Of a DNA stretch of 64,000 bases, positions 1-10,380 are shown piece after piece. This DNA comes from Adenophora triphylla var. japonica (lineage: Eukaryota; Streptophyta; Magnoliopsida; Asterales; Campanulaceae). Each line of letters opens with the position of its first letter. The first letter of the stretch is position 1. The notes below the pieces were generated by a model, which was not told the DNA's origin, did not search any database, and was given only the letters and a program-made list of their open reading frames with translations. A program made the position numbers and the translations under genes. The stretch is taken from contig JAFEMH010000526.1 in the NCBI GenBank assembly GCA_022495995.1, positions 597,501 through 661,500 on the forward strand, read 5' to 3'.

Positions 1-24
1 AACATGGAAATTTCACTACGCAGC

Positions 25-82
<58 letters not shown>

Positions 83-1114
83 AGGATTCGTTACCCTCGT
101 AGTGTCCACTCTCCTTAATCCACGTTAGGTAGAAGGATCTTCAAATCGGCTTCCGGGAACAAACTCGAACTCGCAGATTGAATTGGTTGTGAAGCTTCAA
201 GCGTAGAACGGACTTAGGACCTGGAATAACAGGGGAAGGAGGTGATCGGTTTTGGGGATGTGAGCAGAGAACCGAGGGAGATTGAGAGATTGGATTGGGA
301 ATTGAGGGAAGGAATTGGGTCATGACTTTGGATAGCGAGACGGGGTCTGGAACAGGGGAAGGAGGCGGTTGTGAGGATAGAGAAGAATGGTGAAGCGGTG
401 GTGAATTTGACCGGAGAGAGAGAGAACGGTGAGCTTGGCCGGAGAAGGAGGGCTTCGGTTTGGGTAAAGAGAGGGAGAGAATGGTGATGAAGGTTGATTT
501 GGGGAGAGTTAGGTTCGGTGAGGAAGGGGTTGAAGTCACCGGTTGATTGGGATGTGAGGGAGAGGATTAATGGCGAGTTTGGCCGGAGAGGGAGAGGCTA
601 GATTGAGGGGAAGGAGACCATTGAGGGAGCGGCCATGGAAATTGCGTTTAGAGAGAGAGAGGAGAGAGAGAAAGTGGTTTTGCAGATAGAGAGAGATAGG
701 GAGAGTTTTAGAGAGAGGCTGAGAGTCTGTGTGTGAGAGTCCCTTTTGCCAAATGAACGAATTTGGTATTTAAAGCTGATTTGGGCTAACGCTTTAATAT
801 GTCGCACGACCTTTCGCTTCGCTTTTCCATGGCTCAATCTGTCGCACGACGGGATGAGCCAATAACCGTTTCTGGCGCCAAAAACTGGTTTTGGAACATT
901 CCGGGCTAATTCCTTAAAGGTCCAAAGACAATAATTCCTTGTAGGTCCTTTTGTTCGGGAAAAATACTAAAAAATGCTTCCTTCGCGAGAAACATATGAA
1001 ATGTTTACGGAAGTATTGGAATGGATCGGGAATTTACCAAAACGCCCCTTAGTGCAATTTTATCATTTAAAATGCACCTAAAAACGGATCGCGAATTGGA
1101 TTGGCGTACTTACA
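1..1114 (-). mobile_element. alpha-family LTR, left part cut by the window edge
   Basis: This is the right-hand portion of a long terminal repeat of the alpha family. It matches 17059-18163 and 41453-42523 almost base for base. It ends in TACTTACA at 1114 and is followed by the polypurine-side motif (GAGCCCCTCGGCAA in + orientation), which makes it the 3' LTR of a minus-strand element. A TATA-like TATTTAAA lies at 767-774 (TTTAAATA on the minus strand). Two GTCGCACGAC dyads lie upstream of it at 801-810 and 841-850. Several Ser/Leu-rich open frames here come from the GA-rich sequence and are not genes. Confidence 0.85.
31..80. repeat. (GA)n microsatellite in the alpha LTR
   Basis: An uninterrupted GA dinucleotide run lies within the LTR. 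The equivalent site has about 45 bp at 17088-17132 and about 18 bp near 41480, so its length varies between copies of the same LTR. Confidence 0.95.
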
Positions 1115-1154
1115 GAGCCCCTCGGCAATGTCACTTTTGGAGAAAGTGAGGTTG

Positions 1155-1320
1155 TCAATAAAATAAGACCCAATCCCAATGAGCGGTCAAGGGATAAGGC
1201 GGAGGGCTGGACGATGACTGGTGAGATTGGATGGCTTGACCTTTGGAGAAAGGATTCCTACGTATCCCTGGGAGGGAATCAAGCCGATCGTAGTTCTGGG
1301 ACGAAACTGATTGAAGGAGT
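1155..1320 (-). promoter_or_regulatory. conserved 3' segment next to the polypurine side
   Basis: This block contains GGATGGCTTGACCTTTGG and, further on, the words TACGTATCCC and GGAATCAAGCC followed by CGTAGTTC. The same block recurs at 9165-9230 (beta), 18270-18350 (alpha copy 2), and twice in element 1 (21540-21615 and 21980-22045). It always lies just inside the LTR and just before a minisatellite. Its conservation between families with different minisatellites suggests a 3' cis function. That function is inferred. Confidence 0.55.
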
Positions 1321-1332
1321 CTGAACGTAGGG

Positions 1333-2422
1333 GAAGCTATTTGAAGGTCTCTTGACCTAAAAGGAACTATTTGAAGGTCTCTTGACCTAGAAAGGATCAT
1401 TTGAAGGTCTCTTGACCTAAAGGGAACTATTTGAAGGTCTCTTGACCTAAAAGGAACTATTTGAAGGTCTCTTGACTTAGAAGGAACTATTTGAAGGTCT
1501 CTTGACCTAGAAGGAACTATTTGAAGGTCTCTTGACCTGGAAAGGATCATTTGAAGGTCTCTTGACCTAGAAGGAACTATTTGAAGGTCTCTTGACCTAG
1601 AAGGAACTATTTGAAGGTCTCTTGACCTAGAAGGGATAATTTGAAGGTCTTTTGACCTAAAAGGAACTATTTGAAAGTCTCTTGACCTAGAAGGAATTAT
1701 TTGAAGGTATCGCTACCTAGAAGGGATAATTTGAAGGTCTTTTGACCTAAAAGGAACTATTTGAAGGTCTCTTGACCTAGAAGGAATCATTTGAAGGTAT
1801 CGCTACCTAGAACGGGATTATTTGAAGGCATCCAACCTGAAACGGGATTATTTGAAGGCATCCAACCTGGAAGGGATTTTTTAAGGTCTCTTGACCTAAA
1901 AGTGATCATTTGAAGGTCTCTTGACCTAAAATGGGATTATTTTAAGGTCTCTTGACCTAAAAGGGATCATTTAAAGGCATTTTGACCTAAAAGGAATTAT
2001 TTGAAGGTCTCTTGACCTAAAAGGAATCATTTGAAGGTATCGCTACCTAGAACGGGATTATTTGAAGGCATCCAACCTGGAACGGGATTATTAGAAGGCA
2101 TCCAACCTGGAACGGGATTATTTGAAGGTTTCTTGACCTAAAAGGGATCATTTGAAGGTCTCTTGACCTAAAAAGGGATTGTTTTAAGGTCTCTTGACCT
2201 AAAAGGAATCATTTGAAGGTCTTTTGACCTAAAAGGAACTATTTGAAGGTCTCTTGACCTAAAAGGAATCATTTGAAGGTATCGCTACCTAGAACGGGAT
2301 TATTTGAAGGCATCCAACCTGGAATGGGATTATTTGAAGGCATCCAACCTGGAAGGGATTATTTGAAGGTCTCTTGACCTAAAAGGGGATCATTTGAAGG
2401 CATCCAACCTGGAACGGGATTA
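1333..2422. repeat. alpha minisatellite, 30-32 bp unit
   Basis: About 35 tandem copies of a unit built on TTGAAGGTCTCTTGACCT plus AGAAGGAACTAT are present. Variant blocks (GGTATCGCTACC, GGCATCCAACC) form higher-order groups. Each variant has complementary ends (AGGTC...GACCT, GGTA...TACC), so every unit can fold. Open frames through it give repeating RSRDLQIVP-like peptides and are artefacts. Confidence 0.95.
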
Positions 2423-4259
2423 ATGCTTCTAGCAAAGTAATTGACTGAAATGTGCTCTCATACCTGTGCTGTGCTCACCTGTAGCTGCCGGAGGGTCTCG
2501 TGTTACTGCTTGATGGGAGGTAGCTGTCAAGGGTTTCATGCTATCATTGATCCTGCTGGGGATAGATGTGACTGCCGGAGGGTCTGATGCTATCGTTGCT
2601 GGGGAGACTGACAGATGCAGACTCTTTATCTCGGTTTATCATGCAGAATAGGCTTTTGAAGTCGCCGAGACTGGTGAGCATTATTGCTTGGATACTGGGG
2701 CAGCTGGAGCTCTTTCTTTGACAAGCATTGCTTGGGGACTGGGGCAACTAAGGCTTTTTCATATGATGCTGATAAGTTCGAAGGTGACGGGCCTGATGAG
2801 GATAATAAAGGCGGGATCTGCCACCTGCAGGATTTGGAATCCTTGTCCAAAATTGTGATTTGAGGGGCAATCCCCACGAACAAATTATGATCACCATATT
2901 ATTGTACCCTGTGGGGGGAAAACACAACACTCTAGGCACTTTGTATTTTATTTAACCTCTTGCTTATGCATTATTAATCTTTTGTTACACAAGTCCATCT
3001 CAGCCGGTGATGGAAGGGAAGTGAGGGTTTTTTTTTTTTTGCACGTCTTGGTGAGCAGATGTGTATGTAGCCATTTGTGCTATGATGGGTTGTATATGGG
3101 ATGAAAGTTTTTATAATGAGGTGGACCCTCTCCCACGAGGTGGGGAAATGATATGGCTTAACTAGGCAAGTCGGGGACGCTCCCGGGAGTACTGGCTGCA
3201 GCAGGTCCATTGCTGGTGAGGACAAAGTGTATCGCGCGTCTGAGACAGCAAGCAGCAGGGAAGGTGCAGAGAATGATCCCGGCTTGACGAAGCCCCAGTT
3301 GACAGTGCAAAGTAAACCTGGAGGGAAATCTGGTAAGGAGAGCCGGAGGGATACCTTAACCAAAGCCCCAGCTTGAAGAGATTCAATGCAGCTTTATCGC
3401 AGACAGAGTCATCTTATGGCCAAAGAGGCAACTCATCATTTCAAACCGCAGTCAATCAGTCACTGGACAAGACTCGAAAATGTTTACGTGCAGGGGCACA
3501 TCTTTCGAAGGTGGGAATAGATCCTGATTTCGTGTATGACACTTTCGCTTTTAGGTTTGACTCTTTTGGGAGAGTATAAGCATCACAAGGTGTGGAAAAG
3601 TGTATGGAAGCCCCTGCTGACCGAAACAGTGTTTGGCTCTATCTTCCTATGATGTAGAAAGAGAAGACTTGTCGAGACACTTATAAACTTGTCTTATTCG
3701 TGATGATCACAAAGATGCTTAAAACCCTTTATTGATGTTCGGGTTACTCAACCACCAAAGCTGATATGAACAAATATTTTTATCAATCCTGAGGAGAAAG
3801 CCAACTGATATCGAGAATCAAACTCGGAAGGATGGAAAGTGTATAGGGAATGGTCCTTGAGGAGACCGGATCTTCTGAGATCTGTTTGTGATTTCGACAG
3901 GACCAGTTATGGTTGCCTACGTTCCCCTCCTTGGGAGGAGCTCATGTCGCCATAGTTCGGGCTTATCCCGAATGAAGAGAATGAACGTTGGAATTCGAGG
4001 ATCTGAGGACCTTTGAGGATTTTGAGAATTGAAAGAACATGTCCTCTTGGAGTTTCAATGGGAGACACAGATGTGAAGCCCCAGTGGGACATCCACGGCA
4101 AGTGTTTGCGGAGGAGAAATGAAATATGCTCACATGCAACGTCGAATGAACGGATAGAATTTGCACAATCTTCGCTTGATGGTCCGAAACTGTTATCCTG
4201 TAGGAACTGCGGCTGGGCTTCAGGGTTTCAACCGATCTTCGGGTAATTTGGAATATTAT

Positions 4260-4452
4260 GACCTCTTAAAACGAGAGGTCGGCTAGGCTTTTTGCTGACT
4301 GAACTTCTAAAGATGAGAAGTTGGCTTGCAGGGATGCGTTTGGGATTTCTAAGGTGAGGGAATCGATTTGCCTCTAAGAATGAGAGGTAAGTCTTGGATT
4401 TTCCAAGGGCAAGGGTAATGGTAATGGGAATGTCCTCTAAAATCGAGAGGAC
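4260..4452. other. series of four 7-7-7 stem-loops (alpha copy 1)
   Basis: There are four inverted repeats of 21 nt, each with a 7-nt arm, 7-nt loop and 7-nt arm. They lie at 4260-4280 (GACCTCT/AGAGGTC), 4302-4322 (AACTTCT/AGAAGTT), 4369-4389 (TGCCTCT/AGAGGTA, one wobble) and 4432-4452 (GTCCTCT/AGAGGAC). Homologous series lie at 12030-12274 in beta and 37916-38108 in alpha copy 2. Stem sequences differ between hairpins and between families, yet pairing is mostly kept. Confidence 0.8.
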
Positions 4453-4568
4453 GGTTTGGGATTGGCTAGAGGTAATGGTGAGGGACATCCGTGCTGTTTC
4501 ATTATTCACTCTGAGACTCCTCTTGAGTAGCGACCAGAATCCTTTGACTTTTGCTTTTGAGAGGATCG

Positions 4569-4681
4569 CTAGGGACTAGGCTCTCTCTCTTTTCTTCTTC
4601 TTTTTTTGTACCTTTTTTTTTCTTTTCTTTTTGTCTCTCTTTTTTTCTTGTTTTGAGAGGAGAATTTCAGCTAGTCCCTAG
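4569..4681. other. 11-bp perfect inverted repeat around a pyrimidine-rich loop
   Basis: CTAGGGACTAG at 4569-4579 is complemented by CTAGTCCCTAG at 4671-4681. The loop of about 90 nt is almost all C and T (poly-purine on the element's sense strand). Alpha copy 2 has the same structure at 38225-38339 with one mismatch in the right arm. Beta lacks this segment. Confidence 0.7.
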
Positions 4682-5369
4682 GATGGATCATTGCTTTTTT
4701 TCGCCGTTCTCGAGCTTGGAGATGGTCAATCTTCTTTGAATCACGGGAGTCTCAAGGATAGTCCCTCTTCTTCTGGCGATGGCTAAATGGGTTTCAAAAC
4801 ATGCCGATCTTGAACCGAAGGGGTATTGTTTAGTGAGGGTGAGGTTAAAGGCTTTCCTAAGGGTGAAAGGTTTCAACCGCAGTCCCTACAGGATGACCCA
4901 AACGAGATCGTGTCTTCATTTGCTTGCTAAAGTTTACTCTGAGAAGGATTCGTACAAATTCATCGAACAACGAGAAGGTGAAGACGATGAAAGGTATATG
5001 AGCACAGAAGATGCGAGATGGGGAGTTGGTGAGCCCCAATTTGAGAAGGATGTCAGTCAATTTTCTCGCTCCGATCAATTTAAAAAAATAGTCATTTCAA
5101 AGCATTTAGTCGGTGAGCAGCACAAGTGATCATTTGGAATAAGACCATTTCAATCGAGTGTAATGCAGGTGTGCAAGTAATGTCTCGAGTCTAGAAAGAA
5201 TAGAAACAATGATTTTTATCACTGCAACGAAAACATTGGTCCGAAGTGGACTCGACAGACTCATGTCCAAAAGGGACATTCTAGAACCTATGAAGACCGA
5301 TTGACTTCTTCAACATTGGATGGAAGGAAGAGCATCGTTGACAGCGATGGGGCGAGGACCCTTCTCAAT

Positions 5370-5660
5370 CTTTTTGTCATTCATAAGTCGCACTCCTTAG
5401 CTTTAACAATCTGAGCAAGCAACCGGGACTTCCGCTCGCGAGGAAAAATGGCTTCAAGGGTAGCTCTCCTCTTTTCGATGGACACACCATTTGCACTCTG
5501 CTGACCCATGGGCTACGAACTTCCAGACTGGTGGGCCATAATCTTCTCTGCACCGAGCATTTTGGATTCCGAATCAGATGGACAACCACTCGGGTACTTG
5601 AACTGCTTCCGCCTCGGGAATATAGACCAATGAGCGCCGGGAACGGGATCACACACCCAA
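5370..5660 (-). pseudogene. gag-like remnant, alpha copy 1
   Basis: The minus strand encodes a stretch beginning GAHWSIFPRRKQFK, followed after interruptions by a segment like SIEKRRATLEA. The beta copy at 13480-13166 has the corresponding peptides in one open frame. The position, roughly 1.3-1.5 kb downstream of the primer-binding site, is where a gag protein would be expected to start. The alpha copies are broken by stop codons. Assignment to gag rests on position only, because no gag core or zinc knuckle is visible. Confidence 0.4.
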
Positions 5661-6606
5661 CTTGCCATAGCCTTGCAGAGGTGAAGAGGGTGTATATACG
5701 GAGGATAGAGAAATTTGAGAAGGTATGGGAGAGGGAAGAGCGGGAAAGGAGACTGACTCGTGCAACACTTTATTAATATTCAAGTAGAAATTGGTGGCTT
5801 TTAAGTCCTAGGAACGGTTGGGAAAGGCTAATCCTTTATTTCACGCAATCTAGACCTCGGGGGAACCTATGGACACATCATCCACAAATACACCAAATGC
5901 GTTGAGTCAAAATTAGTAATATGCAATGATACCTAATAGAAACCGAAGCATTTATGGGACGGACGAGCAGCCCCAATTTCTGGAGAAATTTGGACAACAT
6001 AACGGGTATTCCTGAAGAATTTCAAGGAAAAATCCGGCATGACCTCTTGTCGGTGCACGTTGACAAAGCGACATGATCTCTCGTTAGAACATACCGTGGG
6101 AACGACATGTCCTTTCGTGAAACCATATTGCGTTGGCAACATGCCCACACGTGCTAGGTTTTAGGATAGGTACGAAAGCTTATTGTAAATTTTGAAACAA
6201 TCCATTTTAGTGTACTTTGAAAAATGGCGTGTCAAAACCAACCGTTTTGGGTAAGGTTAAAAGTGTGGCGCCACCTATAACACGCTAGGGGGATGGGTTT
6301 GACATTAGGCGCTCAAGCGTAGGCGAAATTCATGGCCATTCGCGATGCCGTCAATCACACCCGAGGGTTCTAGATCTATGTGAAGTAGTGTGCGGGATGG
6401 CTATGTTCCTTTATTTGCGAAAAATGATTTTATTTATTATTATTATTTTTTTTTTTTTATTTTTTTTTTGAAAAAAGGAATGAAGAAAAAAACACACACA
6501 CCCCCATAGAGCACAATAATCAAGGACCAATCAATAATCTGATCATGGGGTAGCCCCACAATCACAACCTGCATCTGAATTCAAAGTCCTGCAGAATGGC
6601 ACCTTC

Positions 6607-6651
6607 TGTCGCGTGACACAGGATAACCAAGGCACTCTCTGTCGCGTGACA
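6607..6651. promoter_or_regulatory. paired dyads TGTCGCGTGACA, 33 bp apart
   Basis: TGTCGCGTGACA occurs at 6607-6618 and again at 6640-6651, near the primer-binding-site end of alpha copy 1. The same arrangement is present at 14406/14439 (beta) and 40255/40288 (alpha copy 2, first member shortened by 2 bp). Confidence 0.6.
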
Positions 6652-6904
6652 GAAGGAGACAAACATCCAGAATCTGAATCAATAACCAGAGCCAGCCCCA
6701 GCCTCCAAGCATAACACAAAATCTCAGCCCCAAGCATCAGCAACACAGACAACAAAGATGGGACACAAAGAGGGAAAGGAATAAAACAAAGCACCAAACG
6801 CATTTATTTACATATAATGTCACAAACGATGCACACACAAATGAAGGAATTGAATGTTGAACAAACACGAAAGTTTGACCCACTTTTGAAAACCAAGTTT
6901 CAAG

Positions 6905-6922
6905 TCCCCAGCGGAGTCGCCA
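6905..6922 (-). other. primer-binding site (TGGCGACTCCGCTGGGGA)
   Basis: On the minus strand this lies one base downstream of an LTR end and reads TGGCGACTCCGCTGGGGA. It matches the type used by Ogre/Tat gypsy elements, reported as complementary to tRNA-Arg. The same site, with one base difference in some copies, occurs at 14698-14715, 34401-34418 and 40553-40570. Confidence 0.8.
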
Positions 6923-7286
6923 TTGAATGAATGCTCGCCGAAAAAAATAAAAATAGGATTCACCACGCCGTTTTTAAGGAAACATTGAAAACCTTTTTGA
7001 AAGAGAAAATGGGTTCGGGGGTCAGATTACGTGTTGGGAAGAACCGAGAGTTCACCCAACACGCCTCGTCCGTAGACGAGTCTTTCTATTGTTCAACATC
7101 CAAAACATTCAAATGTGTGTGCGAAGTGTGTATGACAATATATGTATAAAAATGCATTTTAATGCTTTATTGATAAACTGCGAGGAATACAACTTGTGAG
7201 CCACTTATTTTGGGGGGCCACGTCCCGATTACAACGAGGCAAACGAATTACAAATTAAAACAGACCATCTGTAGTGTGACTTAGTA

Positions 7287-7336
7287 TGTCGCGTGACACA
7301 GGATACACTAGGCCCGATGTGTCGCGGGACATACTA
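7287..7336. promoter_or_regulatory. paired dyads with an outer 9-bp stem
   Basis: TGTCGCGTGACA starts at 7287 and TGTCGCGGGACA at 7320, 33 bp apart. The outer flanks TAGTATGTC and GACATACTA are complementary, so the two dyads can also close one larger stem. The beta right LTR (15083/15116) and the alpha LTR (40938/40972) keep the arrangement. Confidence 0.6.
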
Positions 7337-8699
7337 TGCCCTATGCAGAGGTTTACAACTGATTTGATTACAGGAACGAGCCAATATCAACAACAAGGTA
7401 AACAGAATGAAATTAACGACAACAATGAGATTAATTAATGGAACAAGCCAATATCAACATCGAGGTTAACAAAGATGGAATTAATGGAAACAAACCAATA
7501 GCAATAATGAGGTTAACCAAAAAAGGAACTAACAACAATAACGAGATTGCAAAGATGGAAATATCAAATTGCAACGAGACAATATCATCACCTAGATGTG
7601 GATAAACACGTAAGAGAGAATGAATATGACGGATTCATCCTCTATTTGGTGTCTAGACCAACCAATATCAAACAAATCCCAAGCTCACAGATCAACTATG
7701 CTGAGAACAACATGATATTATAACAAAACCATTCAAATAAATTAGGTTCTAGCCTGAACCTGATCACCAACACCAACTACGGCAAAAAAACCCATGAACA
7801 ACTGAGAACAATATCAAACACGGCAAAATCCATGAATCAACGAGGAGAGATCAACCCATTCGATAGATAAGGCATATGAATCAGAATGTGATTATCACAA
7901 ATATACACCAAGGCAGAGAAGTCTAATTGCAGATTCATAGACTACGCACGAAGACCATGGAACTGGCATAAGATGAATACGCAGCAGAGATGAAGAGTGA
8001 GATTTAGAGATTACCTTTGGAGTATCCACGATCCTTATACCAAGTTAGGTATAAGGAGCTTCAATTCGGCTTTAGAACGAGAGAGAGAGATCGAGCTCAG
8101 CTTCAGTTCGGCTTCAAAGGGAGACGGAGGTGGTGAATGGCTCAGGGCTGTAAATAGGGGAGATGGCATAGACGGATTTGGGGAGAATTGAGAAGAACGG
8201 TGAGGGAGATTGAGGGAGCTTAGGTTGCCGACGATTGGGTTTTGAGGGAAGACGATGAGAAGGGTTGCTCCGGCGAACTGGTTTGGTGTGGGAGAGAAGT
8301 ATGGTGGGCTTGGCTGGAGAGGGATTGGGCTAGGTGAGGAAGAAGACGATCGGAGGGAGCAATGGCGAGATTGCATTTATTGAGAGAAAGTGTCTAATGA
8401 GAGAGAGGGAATCTGAGAGTGAGAGGCTTTGGGTCGCCGGCGAGGGAGGTTCAGGTGAAGGTGAGGAAGACGATTGAGAGAAATCGGGTTGTTGTTTTTG
8501 GGTTGCCGACGAATGGGATTTGAGGGAGAACAGAGAGGGATTTGGGTTGTGAATTGATTGGGTTTGGTGAGGAGGTTGTCACCGGCGAAGGGGAATGGTG
8601 AGGAGGATGAGTCTGGTTTTGGGGGAGAGTTCAACGAGGAACCATTAGAGAGAGAATGGTGAGGACCTCTGTTTATTGCGTATAGAGAGAGAGTGCGGG

Positions 8700-8727
8700 T
8701 AGAGAGAGAGAGAGAGAGAGAGAGAAT
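8700..8727. repeat. (GA)n microsatellite in the beta LTR
   Basis: A GA run interrupted only by one TA lies upstream of CCCCCTTG. It is shorter in the right beta LTR (about 16490-16502). Confidence 0.85.
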
Positions 8728-9234
8728 ACAGTGAAGAAGGCCCCCTTGTAAAATGAACATATTTCCTTATTTAACCTAATTTGGGAATGAATTAATATGT
8801 CGCACGACCCAACCAGGATAACGGCCTTCCTTCTAGAAACCTGCCAAGTGGAGAAATCTGGACCCTTCCTGAGTAATTCCTTAAAGGTCCAATCTGTATA
8901 ATTCTTTCCAGGTCCTTCCTTAGCGAAAAACTTATAAAAGTTCCCGGAAATCTCGGAATGAACCGGAAATTTACCAAAACGCTCCCAAGCACACTTTTAT
9001 TGAGTAAAAGGCACATTTGTTAGGCCGCGAGTTGGATTGGGGTACTCACAGAGCCCCTCGGCAACGTCACTTATAAAAGAAGTGAAGTTGTCGATAAGAA
9101 GGATCCCAAGCCTAACGAGCAGTTTGGGATATGGCCAATGAAGGAAAAATGATTGACGAGATCGGATGGCTGGACCTTTGGAGAAAGGATTCCTACGTAT
9201 CCCTAAAAGGGAATCAAGCCAAATCGTAGTTCGA

Positions 9235-9835
9235 AAATATAGGAACGAGCCTGAGGAGGTATAGGAACAAGCGTAACGAGGTATAGGAACAAGCCAAAAG
9301 AGGTATAGGAACAAGCCTAAAAAGGCATAGGAAAAGCCTTGAGAGACATAGGAACAAGCCTTAAGAGACATAGGAACAGGCCTTAAGAGGTATAGGAACA
9401 AGCCTAAAAAGGTATAGAAACAAGCCTTAAGAGACATAGGAACAAGCCTTAAGTGACATAGGAACAAGCCTAAAAAGGTATAGGAACAAGCCTAAAAGGT
9501 ATAGGAACAAGCCTAAAGAGGTATAGGAACAAGCCTAAAGAGACATAGGAACAAGCCTTAAGCCTAAAGAGACATAGGAATAAGCCTTAAAAAGGTATAG
9601 GAACAAGCCTAAAGAGGTATAGGAACAAGCCTAAAGAGACATGGGAACAAGCCTTAAGAGACATAGGAACAAGCCTTAAGAGACATAAGAACAAGCCTAA
9701 AAGGTATAGGAACAAGTCTGAAAGGTATAGGAACAAGCCTAAGGAGACATAGGAACAAGCCTTAAGAGGTATAGGAACAAGCCTAAAAAGGTATAGGAAC
9801 AAGCCTAAAAGGTATAGGAACAAGCCTAAAGAGAA
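9235..9835. repeat. beta minisatellite, about 22 bp unit
   Basis: There are about 27 copies of a unit such as GGTATAGGAACAAGCCTAAA, with GAGACATAGGAACAAGCCTT variants. It occupies the same position as the alpha and element-1 minisatellites, just inside the polypurine side, but is unrelated in sequence. Confidence 0.95.
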
Positions 9836-10019
9836 TCGAGATTAACTCAAAAGTATCGCAAGATGAACTACAAGGAAATGAAATGACTTTTATGAGAAAG
9901 CAAACATAAGACAAGATGATTTGCAGTTGAAATGAGATATACTTTCATACCTGTGCTGTGCTACCTGCAAGGGTCGTGCACACGAAGATCACTTGAAGTG
10001 ATTGGCTGACTTTGGAAGC

Positions 10020-10380
10020 ACTTGCCGGGTAGAACACGAACTTTGCTGGTGATATTACCGTTGCAAGACGGACTCTGCTGATGATTTGACGTTGCTAGAC
10101 GGGCATTGTTGATGATTTTGACGTTGCTAGATGGACTTTTGATGATTTGACGCTGCAAGACGGACTTTTGATGATGATTTGAGGTTGCGAGACTAACATT
10201 GTTGATGATTTTCCATTGCAAGACGGACCTTTGATGATGGTTTGTCGTTGCCAGATGGACCTTTGATGATGATTTGCCATTGCAAGACAGACGTTGGATG
10301 AACATTTGCCATTGCAAGACGGGCCTTTGATGAACATTTGCCATTGCAAGACGGACCTTGATGATGATTTGACAACGAGG
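10020..10380. repeat. second beta minisatellite, about 28-31 bp unit
   Basis: There are roughly 11 degenerate copies of a unit containing GATGATTTGCCATTGCAAGACGG. Three different open frames run through it on the minus strand. They are repeats of the same word, not genes. Confidence 0.9.

Larger units (their letters stand above)
1115..6923 (-). mobile_element. alpha internal region, copy 1 (non-autonomous LTR element)
   Basis: This 5.8-kb internal region has no recognisable reverse transcriptase, integrase or protease. Read on the minus strand it begins with a primer-binding site (6922-6905) and ends with a purine-side motif just right of 1114. It contains a gag-like remnant (about 5370-5660), a series of hairpins (4260-4452), a large inverted repeat (4569-4681) and a minisatellite (1333-2422). 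Copy 2 (18164-19774 plus 36354-40571) has nearly the same length and order. At 2694-2700 it keeps the uninterrupted site into which element 1 inserted in copy 2. The best description is a large non-autonomous derivative of a Tat/Ogre-type element. Confidence 0.8.
6924..9050 (-). mobile_element. beta-family LTR, left copy (shared by two internals)
   Basis: This LTR of 2127 bp starts TGAATGAATGCTC and ends TACTCACA. It has a primer-binding site on its left and a polypurine-side motif (GAGCCCCTCGG) on its right. It therefore acts both as the 5' LTR of alpha copy 1 and as the 3' LTR of beta. Its sequence matches 14717-16826 (beta), not the alpha LTR, beyond the first roughly 650 bp. It carries a TATA-like CTTATTTAA at 8767-8775 (minus strand TTAAATAAG) and dyads at 7287, 7320 and 8799. 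Confidence 0.85.

Noticed and set aside
1155..1550. Minus-strand frame with repeating RSRDLQIVP peptide (also 18180-18599)
   Set aside because: It is produced by the 30-bp alpha minisatellite, whose length is a multiple of three. Frame loss at variant units shows no coding selection.
1333..2422. Regularly spaced repeats resembling a CRISPR array
   Set aside because: Units are contiguous, with no unique spacers, in a plant genome inside a retrotransposon. This is a minisatellite.
8035..8760. Ser/Pro/Leu-rich minus-strand frames in LTRs (also 141-837, 15907-16306, 17192-17880, 42340-42969)
   Set aside because: GA-rich low-complexity LTR sequence reads as SLSLSL on the other strand. No domain, and the frame breaks between LTR copies.
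8997..9823. Minus-strand hydrophobic frames (LFLYLFRLVPIP repeats) that look like membrane proteins
   Set aside because: They are translations of the 22-bp beta minisatellite. Hydrophobicity comes from the repeat word.
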